Part shown: positions 1 through 9,100 of the stretch, in pieces
Layout: each line of letters starts with the position of its first letter
Position numbering within the stretch: position 1 is the stretch's first letter
DNA from: Eublepharis macularius
Lineage: Eukaryota; Chordata; Lepidosauria; Squamata; Eublepharidae
Assembly (NCBI RefSeq): GCF_028583425.1
Contig: NC_072807.1
Coordinates: forward strand, 34,353,001-34,417,000
Reading direction: 5' to 3'
DNA length: 64,000 nt
The notes under the pieces: generated by a model
What the model saw: the letters and a program-made list of their open reading frames with translations, nothing else
What the model was told of the DNA's origin: nothing
The model's database searches: none
Made by a program: the position numbers and the translations under genes

Positions 1-332
1 CTGCATCTCCAAGGCATGACAGAACAAATAGACCTTTTTTGTCCAAACAGTGATTTGCCCAGATCGTCCAGGCACTGTGTGAGTGGTTGGCAGAGCTTGG
101 ATCTGTTCGGTGTGGTGCTTTGTTGAGCCATTTAGACACATGAACAATCACATGCTTGCAGCCCTTTTCCTTGCGCTAACTTCAGTAGATGCAGAAAGTG
201 TTGGTCCTACAAGAGTATTGCATTGTACAATACAGCAGTAGAAAAGCCTCATGTCTGTCAAGAAAAAAAAAACGGGCCTTGGTCATTGCTGTTGAACTCT
301 CACAGATAGCGAATCCTTTGTATTTCCTGCAG
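1..332 (+). other. UBE2Q2: UBE2Q2 last intron (3' part)
   Basis: This stretch precedes the last UBE2Q2 coding exon and ends in a pyrimidine-rich tract followed by CAG, a normal splice acceptor. I see no further UBE2Q2 exon in it; the penultimate exon must lie left of the window. A short open frame covers part of it but runs through the acceptor and has no recognisable similarity. Confidence 0.75.
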
Positions 333-364
333 GCTGGTTCACACCTCCGAAAGAAGATGGTTAA
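333..364 (+). CDS. UBE2Q2: UBE2Q2, last coding exon (C-terminus)
   Basis: UBE2Q2 is an E2 ubiquitin-conjugating enzyme of the Q family that takes ubiquitin from E1 and passes it on with an E3 ligase. Only the final exon is here. After the acceptor at 331-332 the frame begins with the last two bases of a split Gly codon and reads G-W-F-T-P-P-K-E-D-G, then TAA at 362-364. This matches the conserved C-terminal end of vertebrate UBE2Q2 (GWYTPPKEDG in mammals, Tyr to Phe here). The catalytic UBC domain is left of the window. Having FBXO22 next on the same strand is the order seen in other amniotes, which supports the call despite the short exon. Confidence 0.9.
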
Positions 365-2045
365 TTTTGTAGACTTGCGTACCTTTGGACCAATGTCAAC
401 AAAAAAGATTTTCCTTCCGACACAGATTCAAGCTATGAATGCCCCTGGAACAGCCATACTGAAGATTCTAGCTAATAGATAATAGTGGGTAATCTGTTGA
501 CCGGCGCATCCAGTATAAGTTATAGCCGTACAATTCTGCTCCCGCCGCTGAGTACCTTGGACTAAACCGATTGCTGTATTGCCCCTACGGATTACGCCTA
601 ATATGGCCGATCTTCCCTCCTTACTAAAAGCATAAGATTCTTCAAACCAGGCTGTTGGCTTACTAAAATACCAATTCAGTAGAAAACTTCCCACCCAGTA
701 CTTTTGTATGCACTTATTTTTTTCCAGACTGCAGAGAAATGCAATATATTTTATTTACAGCCAATGAAGTTTAACAACATTAGTTTAGTAATACGTTACA
801 AAGCTTTTTTTCAGGTCTTGTTAAAACCAGTCTATTTTTTTTTCCTCCCTCTGGCCTAAAATTGAAAGCATTTGTAGTATTGCCAAATTCACTGATATAT
901 AGGAAAACTGTATGTTAAATCATTAAACTCTTTTTTCCCCCCTTGGCTGTGTTGAGGATATGAACTGTTTCTGGGAAGAGACTGCTCCTCGGATGTCTCA
1001 CTGCTTAAGCAAAGCCAGGCTATGCCGATAGAACTTTGCGACTAGTCGATTCCACTGGAGCGATAGTTTTACTGGACTGTTCTGCTGTTTGGCTTCTATT
1101 CCTCCTTCACAGGAAGGAGACCGTAGGTATAAAGCTTGAAAGTTATTTAAAGTACTAGGAAACCTTCATTTAGGCATTCAGTTCTGTTAACGGGTCGTTG
1201 CAATCCTTTGTAGGCTTAATGAACTTCTAAAGTGATCAGCACAAATCAAGAAGACACTCCTTTTCATTACAAAGAAAAAGGTTTTTTAAGCAAAAGCAAC
1301 AGTAATGAGTCCCAAGAATCTCTTGATTCGGAATTTTATTTTATTTTTAAATGTTGCTATAGCCATGCGTGGTTTTGTTGAAAAACTAATGAGAATTGCT
1401 TTTCCTTCTAGGAAATGAATCTGGGTTGGTAACTACTATATGTATCTCATTGCCTTACCTTTTAAAAAAATAAAATCAGGGTTGAGGGTTTTTTGGTAGT
1501 TTTGTTCACAGGAACTGAATTAAAGGTATAAGCACTTTTCTAAAAAAAAAGTCCTGACTTGTCTCCCCTCCCTTCCCTTCTCTTTGCCCCCACTTGAAAA
1601 ATATCAAGAGTATGCTTTTCCTCAATTGCTGAGGGGGCTTCAGGCATTTGGTCATATATGCTTTTTTTCCCACTTGGAGGAACAATTTACAAGCATTTGA
1701 CCCAGTGAAAAGGCTGTTTCACATAGTCTTCTCGCAATGCTTTAGCCGACTTCCCTGCCTCTCTGCTTTATTTGGTTGTACCCATTCAGTCATATAAAAG
1801 CCTGTTAAATCAAAGGATGAATTCTGTAAACCTTTTTTTTTTACAGCTCTTTTTAAATCCTGAGGTGATAACCTCTTTTTGAATACATTATTGAATTCTT
1901 TAATATTCTAATGGACTAGCAGAACAACAAGTGCACACTTGGCTATGCTTTTTTAGTTTCATTTTTCATTGCAGAATTATTTGGCAGTGTACAGTAATCT
2001 GTAAACTTGCATCAAGTTTATGAATAAAGAACCATTTTAAGAATT
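365..2045 (+). other. UBE2Q2: UBE2Q2 3' UTR
   Basis: This is about 1.7 kb of A/T-rich, largely repeat-free sequence between the UBE2Q2 stop and an AATAAA signal at 2023-2028. It has several T-rich and ATTTA-like stretches, as is common in long vertebrate 3' UTRs. No coding potential was recognised. The 3' end is inferred from the polyadenylation signal; the cleavage site is probably 15-25 bases beyond it. Confidence 0.7.
2023..2028 (+). promoter_or_regulatory. UBE2Q2: Polyadenylation signal AATAAA (UBE2Q2)
   Basis: A canonical AATAAA hexamer 1.66 kb after the UBE2Q2 stop, followed by T-rich sequence. It is the best candidate for the main 3' end of UBE2Q2. Confidence 0.65.
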
Positions 2046-2497
2046 CTGTTTCCGCTTAGTCTGCATAAGTTGGCTTTCAACCACTTGGAGTGTAGCATTT
2101 TTCATGGCGCTGGTGTTTGTAAAGATGAAGAATAATACGCCGTTTTTATATTTAATTTTATCTTTTGCTGTATGTTTAACATTAAATAATGTATATAAAG
2201 GGAAGAGGCGAGCTGCTTGACTCGTAGGGACTGGAGATCTTTGATGCTTCCTCCTAGCTGTCTTATGACAAGATTCCTAAAATATTAATCCGAAGCAGAG
2301 ACTCCAAAAGAAAATGTAATTTGGCGGCTTAATATTTAGATGGCAATTTTTTTTTAAAACGCCAAGGTCTATAAGAAAGCAGGTTTCCTTTTCTGCCATT
2401 GTAGAATTAGAAATAGGAACAAAAGAGAGATGGATCTTTAATTTTTAAAATACATAAAGATCCCCCTCCCAATTCTTCCTACTTCTGATTCTAATTC

Positions 2498-2685
2498 ATG
2501 GAGGGTAGGTCTATTGGTGGCTACTAGCCATGGGGAGTCCAGGGAATCCCCGCCTCCAGAGGCGGTAAACCTGAATTCCAGCACTGGGGAAGGCCTTAGC
2601 TTCTATGCCATGTTGTAGGCCCTCCAGGCTGAGACTGGATGCTGGACTAGACGGGCCACCGGTCCGACCCAGCACAACTAAGTAT
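2498..2685 (+). mobile_element. CR1/L3-like LINE 3' tail fragment
   Basis: The text runs through an 'aggcctt.. ctatgcc.. tgttg..ggccctccag' block to 'gatgctggactagacgggcc'. This closing phrase is typical of 3' ends of CR1/L3-group LINEs in reptiles. Only the 3' end is present, as is usual for 5'-truncated LINE copies. Family assignment is from memory of the consensus. Confidence 0.6.
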
Positions 2686-2699
2686 TTTCAAGCATTTTG

Positions 2700-2925
2700 C
2701 TTATTTTATTTACTTTGTTGATACTCTCGTTCTCCCCAAGGGGACCCAAAATGGCTCACAACATTCTCGCCTTCTCCTTTGTATCCTCCCAACTACCATC
2801 GTTTGAGGTAGGTTAGGCTGACTGCATAGGACTGGCTCAGGGTCACCCAGCAAGCTTCCATAGCAGAATGGGGGATTTGACTCTGGGGTCTCCCGGATCC
2901 CAGCCTGACTGCACCATTCTGGCTG
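2700..2925 (-). mobile_element. tRNA-type SINE copy, degraded
   Basis: It reads on the minus strand. The block 'ggtcacccagcaagcttc' on the plus strand and the 'gtgaggtaggttaggctga'-like segment are shared with the SINEs at 15423, 41925, 47935, 49262 and 61240 of this window. It is an old, degraded copy between UBE2Q2 and FBXO22. Confidence 0.55.
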
Positions 2926-2930
2926 CCTTT

Positions 2931-3190
2931 ATAAAAATAATAACAACATTCGGTGTATATACTGCCCTTCGGGACTACTTAACACCCACTCAGAGCAGTT
3001 TACAAAGTTTGTTGTTGTTATCCCCACAACAACAATCACCCTGTGAGGTGGGTGGGGCTGAGAGAGCTCCTGGAAGCTGTGACTGACCCAAGGTCACCCA
3101 GCTGGCTTCAAGTGGAAGAGTGGGGAATCAAACCCGGTTCTCTAGATTGAGTCCTGCTGCTTTTAACCGCTACACCAAAGTGGCTCTTCA
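2931..3190 (-). mobile_element. tRNA-type SINE, near full length
   Basis: On the minus strand it starts with 'gtagcggttaaaagcagcagg', passes 'gaagccagctgggtgacc' and 'gccccacccacctcaca', and ends in a 'gggcagtatata' block plus an AT-rich tail. The same architecture recurs at 3390, 22220 and 31361. The GTAGCGGTTAA start and the GGTTTGATTCCCC box resemble the A and B boxes of a tRNA promoter. Confidence 0.7.
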
Positions 3191-3389
3191 GTTTCTCTGG
3201 ACTGCAGGAACAAGCACAGAGGGCAGGAAGCCAGGGTGTCAGGCAGGACTGGTGAAGGTCAAAAACCTGCCCCCATGGTCAAAAACCTGGTCAAAAACCT
3301 GCCTCCTTGCTGACATCAAGGCTTAAGGAGAATCAGAGGAGAACTCGTCCCCTAGCTTGTAAGGGAGCTCAGGATATCCAGGGCCACAA

Positions 3390-3572
3390 CTCCACTTGAA
3401 GCCAGCTGGGTGACCTTGGGCTAGTCACAGTTCTCTGGAGCTCTCTCAGCCCCACCCACCTCACAAGGTGTTTTGTTGTGAGGATAATGATAACATGCTT
3501 TGTAAACCACTTTGAGTGGGCATTAAGTTGTCTTGAAGGGCGGTATATAAATCAAATATTATTATTTTATTA
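3390..3572 (+). mobile_element. tRNA-type SINE, 5'-truncated
   Basis: This is the same family as the copy at 2931-3190 but in plus orientation and lacking the tRNA-like head. It keeps the GCCAGCTGGGTGACCTTGG block, the CCCCACCCACCTCAC block and the 'gggcggtatataaatc' end, followed by ATT repeats. It faces its neighbour, making an inverted pair. Confidence 0.65.
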
Positions 3573-3891
3573 TATATCTAGGGATGCAGTGGTCAGTATA
3601 CCTAGTGGGGAGGGAGGAAAAAATCCTTTTACATTCTCTCAAAATGGCTCCTCTGCCCTCCACTCCTGCCCACTTGCTTTTCTCTCCAGCTTGCTGGTTC
3701 TGGCCACTCCTGCCACCGTGCAGCGGGGGAGGGAACAGGTAGGCAGAAGAAGCAAGTCTCAGCTGCCCCCAGCTGCTTTTCCTATCCTGTCCTGGTTGGT
3801 GGTTGCCACCATCTTGCAGATGTTACATACATAAAGATGTTGGTCTCGTGTTCAGGTAAACCTCCGCCACAGTCTTTTGACAATCTACAGA

Positions 3892-4110
3892 GAGCTGCTG
3901 TAGCACAGTGGTTAAGTGGTTCAGCTGCAAATCAGCACTCGTTCGACTCCCACTCCTGCTTTGAGCTCAGCAGGCGGCCTTGGGTAAGCCACTCCTCTCA
4001 GCCCCAGCTCCCCAGCTGTATTGTGGGGATAACAATAGCACTAACTTATTCACTGCTCTGGGTGAGGCACTAATCTGTCTAGAAGAGCGGTATATAAGCA
4101 CAGTTATTAT
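3892..4110 (+). mobile_element. tRNA-type SINE (subfamily with 'tatataagc' end), copy 1
   Basis: It starts GAGCTGCTGTAGCACAGTGG and contains the block 'cagcaggcggccttgggtaa'. It ends 'agaagagcggtatataagc', then CAGTTATTAT. A second copy of the same subfamily follows directly at 4111-4320, and another lies inverted at 14081. Confidence 0.7.
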
Positions 4111-4320
4111 AGCATAGTGAGTGGTTGGGCTGTGAATCAGCGTTCTGCTGGTTTGACTCCCACTACTGCCATGAGCTCAGCAGGCGGCCTTGGGTAAGCC
4201 GCTCCACTCAGCCCTAGCTCCCCAGCTGTATTGTGGGGATAATAATAACACTAACATGTTCACCGCTCTGGCTGAGTCACTAATCTGTCTAGAAGAGCGG
4301 TATATAAGCGCAGTTACTAT
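4111..4320 (+). mobile_element. tRNA-type SINE (same subfamily), copy 2 in tandem
   Basis: It follows the preceding copy directly with no spacer and has a trimmed head ('agcatagtga'). The two differ at scattered positions. Either one integrated into the A/T-rich tail of the other, or this is an old tandem duplication. Confidence 0.65.
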
Positions 4321-5485
4321 TTTGAGCAAGGCAGATTTTTCTGCAATTGTAGACATTGCTAGTCCCTTTAGGTGGATTTTGAAGTGCTGGAGATACGACA
4401 ACCCTAATGTGGGAATGCTAAAAGACACAAAAGATTCTCTCTGGGCACATGGTATTCTTTATACAGTGTAGCATAAACTAGGGAAACTTGTACATTTAGA
4501 CTGTAAAAGCAATTAAAACAGGTGTAATCTCCACGCCACTGCTGTGTGTTTATTATGGAAGACTTGAAAACAAACTACATACAACTGTTTTGTGTGAGGC
4601 AGGGGGGGGGAGGGGAATTATTATGCTTTTAAATCAACTCTGCAACAAAAGGAATCTTGTAAGTTTACATAGCTGTTGATTTCAACCTGCATGACTAGTA
4701 GAAATACCACAGGTGAAGTCCATTAGTGCATTGCCACCTGTTGAATTACAGGCTGTCAGATCCAAAGAAAACTTGCCAGCCTTTGCATTGTCAACTGAAA
4801 GCATTTCTTTTTTCTTGCTCACAGCAACCAGGTTGCAACTTAACACCAACAGTGCCTGTCAGCCCCTTAAACACAGCAATGACTGGCAAGAACAGGCCTT
4901 ATCTTGTAATGTCTCATGTTCTGATGAACTCTAAAGCTCACACACAGCTTTTTGTCTTTTGGATTAGTTGTCATACAAAGGTATCCTGTAGTAGAGTTTC
5001 CCTCTGAAATTCAATAATCCTTTTCTTCTTTTTGGAGTCAGTTTCTAATCAATTCCTTTTTGAACAAAGAGAAATTTGAAGACAGGCTGGGAGGGTTTGC
5101 AAGATTTCAGAATTTCACTCTGCAAATGCTCAGAGGCAGGCAATGTCTTCCCCAGCCTTCCTGCCAGAGTATCACCTTGGGGTGTGTAACATAAAGCATC
5201 TGCAAGGGCTGAAGTTACAAAAGAGTGCAGTGATTTTTCTTAGAAATCCTGTTGTTTATAAGAGAGAAAGCAGAATCTGGTGCTATCCAAAAAAGTGAAT
5301 TTCAGAGAGAGAAATTCTTGACCCCATACCAACCCCATCACGTACACTGTGGCTCATTTCTGGATTTTGATTTTTGGACCTCTTTGGCCACAAACCTTTT
5401 CACAGGATCCTCACCAGACATTTCTCTGGTCGCTGCCCCTAAAGGAAGCCTCTCACTCACTTCTCTGGGGACTGTTTTTAAAAAA

Positions 5486-5640
5486 TGTATTTATTTAAAA
5501 TGAATTAAATTTAAAATGAATTTATTTCTTGAATTGAAATTAAAATTTTAAACCTTTAATTTTAAAATGCATGTAAGTTTAATTAAAATGCATTTAAGTT
5601 TAATTAAAATGCATTTAAATGGAATTAAATTTAAAATCCT
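5486..5640. repeat. A/T-rich low-complexity block with 21-bp tandem units
   Basis: This stretch of nearly pure A and T just upstream of the FBXO22 CpG island contains about three imperfect copies of a roughly 21-bp unit ('aattaaaatgcatttaagttt') at about 5575-5640. It forms a sharp composition border with the CpG-rich promoter. No gene is seen in it. Confidence 0.7.
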
Positions 5641-5644
5641 CCCC

Positions 5645-6014
5645 CCCCACTTCAACTGCAAGCAGCAGCGGTGAAGACCCCGACTCCAACCGGAAACGGT
5701 CGATTTGCCGCTCTAGCCTAGCGCTTCGATAATAAATGCCGACCTCTTCCGGTCCCAAGCTACCTACTTTTTTAAAAAGTCACTATGGAGAAGTTGGGGG
5801 CTAGAGCGGCGTTATAACGCTCCAATCAGGAGGAGACTACCGGAACTTCCGCCTCTGGTCTTTCCCCCCCGTCTTCTGCTCTAGGCTGAGCTCTATGGTG
5901 CGGCGCCGGGCGCAGCGTTGATGACACCGTCGGGGCGCGCCCGGCCTCCAGGCTTCGCCGCCGAACTTCGGCCTCCGCCGGTTGCTGGGCGACGGGCGCG
6001 GCCTGGGCAGAGCC
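5645..6014 (+). promoter_or_regulatory. FBXO22: FBXO22 CpG-island promoter and 5' UTR
   Basis: The sequence becomes rich in CpG from about 5.65 kb through exon 1 to about 6.24 kb. ETS-like cores (CCGGAA or TTCCGG) lie near 5690, 5747 and 5840, and a CCAAT box sits at 5822-5826. No TATA box stands at a useful distance, so a dispersed housekeeping-type start is likely, probably between about 5850 and 5950. Two short upstream reading frames (ATG 5895 and ATG 5921) would lie in the leader if transcription starts upstream of them. Confidence 0.65.
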
Positions 6015-6118
6015 ATGGAGCCCGACGCGAAGGCCTCCTACGTGCTGAGCAACCTGGCCGAGGTGGTGGAGCGGATCCTGGCCTTCCTGCCCATCAAGTC
6101 GCTCCTGCAGGCGGCCTG
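6015..6118 (+). CDS. FBXO22: FBXO22 exon 1
   Basis: It encodes residues 1-34 and two bases of Cys35: M-E-P-D-A-K then the first half of the F-box ([26 protein letters not shown]). The donor is TG|GTGAGG. Only about eight residues precede V-L-S-N-L, against about 20 in human, so the Gly/Cys-rich leader is missing or shorter here. The exon lies in the CpG island. Confidence 0.92.
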
Positions 6119-9100
6119 GTGAGGGCCGGAGGCGCCGCTTGGGTGGGGCGGGGAAGGGAAAGGGCGGGCAGGCAGCTGGTGCGGTGGCCTTCAAGGAGGC
6201 TCCGAATAGGGCCTCACACTCCGGGTTTGCTCTGCCTGAGGGGGGGCTCAACTGCCGGCTCTGCCAAGCCAGGAGGGTAGGGTTGCCAACTCCATCTCGG
6301 GGGATTCCTGGAGATTTAAGATTTGGTTTGGGGAAGGGGTGGGACCTCAGCAGGGTATAAGATCATACAGTCCACCCGCCTAAGCAGCCTTTTTTCTCTG
6401 AGGGAACTGATTTCCGTGGCCTGGAGATCAGCTGTAATTCCAGGAGATCTCCAGCTCCCACGTGGAGGCTGGCAGCTCTACTTCCAGAGCAGCCATTTTT
6501 CTCCAGGAGAACCGGTCTCTAGTCGGGAGATCAGGTGTCATACCCTGAGATCAGATCTCCAGCCCCTCCCTGGAGGTTGGCAACCATGCAGGAGGAAGAC
6601 TACCACGTTTGTATTTGGGGGTGTGTGATGTTTCCTTTCCCTCCCTGTACCCCTGCAACGAACCTGAGATCACCTGATGCGCTTGACCAGGAAAGAGGAC
6701 ATATGGACCTGCCTCTCCTAGAGTCTACTCTCTATTCTCTACCTCATCCCTTGCAAGGGAGTTGAGACTGAGGAAGAGCGGTTGGCCATAGGTCACCCCA
6801 TTCTCCCCTTTCATTGCATTTTCATAACAACTCAGGGAATTCGATCAGGCTGTAAGAAGGTGATTGGCCCAAGCAGTCGCACTCCAGGATCCCGGGAAAA
6901 GAAATTCTATTTCCTAATATACTTTCAAGTAGGTCGCCACGTTGGTCTGCTGTAGAACAGCGGGATTTGAGTCCAGTGGCACCTTAGTGATCTACAAGAT
7001 GGTCAAGGTTTAAGCTTTCGAGAGTCAAAGCTCCCTTCTTTGGCATCATAATGCCAACATAGTTTCAGGAAGGTTTTCTGCAGCAGGATTTGAGTCCAGG
7101 GGCACCTTGGCATCAACATGCAGCCAAAAATACAAGTATCAGTGATCTCCACTGCTCCTTGTATCTTTGACTATCAAAAGCTTATACCCCAAACATCTTC
7201 TTGGTCTCTGCGATGCCATTGGATTCATCCAGCTTTCTCAGTACTGGCCATCCTTTCCTTGGAAATTCTGGCTCTCAGTGTGGGGCCTTCTGCATGCAAT
7301 ACATTATTCTGTCTCTCAACTGCAGCCCATAAAGCTCATCGTGTATTCTGAGGTTGGTGGGCTGGCACCACGGATGTTAGTAAATTAAATACCTTACTAA
7401 CTGAAAGTGACGGAGACTTGCCAGTTCTGGTCAGATGCACTGAAGAAAAATGTCAGTAGCGCAGTAAGAATGGTGACGAAGTAAGCAAGTTATCAACCCT
7501 GGTGAAGAAGGATGTTAGTTACCCTCCTATAAAGAAGTCCTGCCACAAGTGCCTTGGAGACTCCGATGGTGGGACTTGCAAGGGTTTTTTTTAAAAAACA
7601 GAAAAGGTACTTTCCGCTGCCAAAAGGCGCATGATGGGGGGGGGGGGTTCAAAATGAGGAAGAGAAAGAGGAAGCCTAATTGCTGGCGACGTGTAGTGGT
7701 GAAAAGAAGCAGTGGTGAGGGAGATTCTTGATTGGAATCTTCTCTTGCCCCTTTCTCACTGGATGGCCTTGGGGCTGTTGCCGTTTCTCAGCCAAAACAC
7801 ACATGTGTAGATAGGATTGATACGCTGACACGCAATGTTGCTTCAACAATCACAAGAAGACAATGAAGGCGAGGTACTTTGAACACTCAAGTGTTGTTAT
7901 CAGTGCTAATTGTTTTTTCCACTCATACCTGTTCACAGTGATACGGCTTCCTTTGTATTTCAGTGTGTGCCGGTTATGGAGAGAGAGTTCCCGTCGAATA
8001 TTGAGGACCCAGCAGAGCGTCGCCTGGGTCTCTGCTGTTGAATCTGGGCCAGCCAATACTCATGCTCTGGTCCGGGTGTTAGAAGAGGAGATTGAAGTAC
8101 GTGAATGGACAATATTGGTATTCAAAAAGTATTGGTTTTGATAGCTTTGGTAATTGCCTAGGTTTTTTAAGAAAAAATAGCTAACTTGAAATAATTTCAC
8201 TTGTTTTTAAAATCAGGACTGTATGCTTTTGGGTAGCAATGTGTGTGAACGAGATCTTGGGATACGGGTGGATAGGGAGCTAAGTATGAGCAGTCAGTGT
8301 AATGCAGCAGCAAAAAAAGCAAACGCAATCTTGAGGGGTATCAACAAAGGCATAACATCCAAATCAGAGGATACGTACTGCAGTGGTCAGGCCCCGCCTG
8401 GAGTTATTGTGCTCTGAAGGCCTCATTTCAAAAAGGATGTGGACAAATTGGAACGGATGCAGAGGAGAGCAGCCAGGATGCTCAGGGCTCCAGAGATCAA
8501 GTCCTGTGAGGAAATGCTGAGGGGATTGGGAACGTTCAGTTTGGAGAAGACGAGGTTGAGGGGGGATACAATTAATCTCAAAGTATTTAAAAGGCTGTCA
8601 TTTAGGGGAGGGAAAGGAGCTGTTCCTATTAGCAACAGAGGATAGGATTACTCTTATCTTTAAGAGTAATTCAGCCATGGAATCGGCTGCCTAGGGATAT
8701 GATGGATTCCCCTTCATTGGCAGCCTTCAAGGAGCGGCTGGATGATTACTTATCGGGGTTTCTTTAGGCTGTTCCTGCATTGAGCAAGGGGTTGGACTAG
8801 ATGGCCTGTAAGACCCCTTCCAACAATAGGATTTGCCAGTAAAAAGGGTGTAAAAAGTGGGGAGGGCAGGCTAAAAATCAAATCAATCAATAAATACACT
8901 TCTTCGTAGATTGAGCCTTCTGTAGTGTGGGAGGCCACCAAGATATGCTTTTGGCAGCCTTGTCCTGGCAGGGTCATCATGTCTTGTGCTTGCACGCTGT
9001 TGATTCCGGGCTTCAGCCTTTCTCTTTCAAGTGGTGAGAACTGCAAGCAACTAGCCATGCAATGCCAGTTCCACAGTTTTCCAGTGTATTGAGCCTGTGG

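Noticed and set aside
5826-6251. 141-codon minus-strand frame over FBXO22 exon 1
   Set aside because: It is a shadow of the CpG-rich exon on the other strand, with no recognised product.
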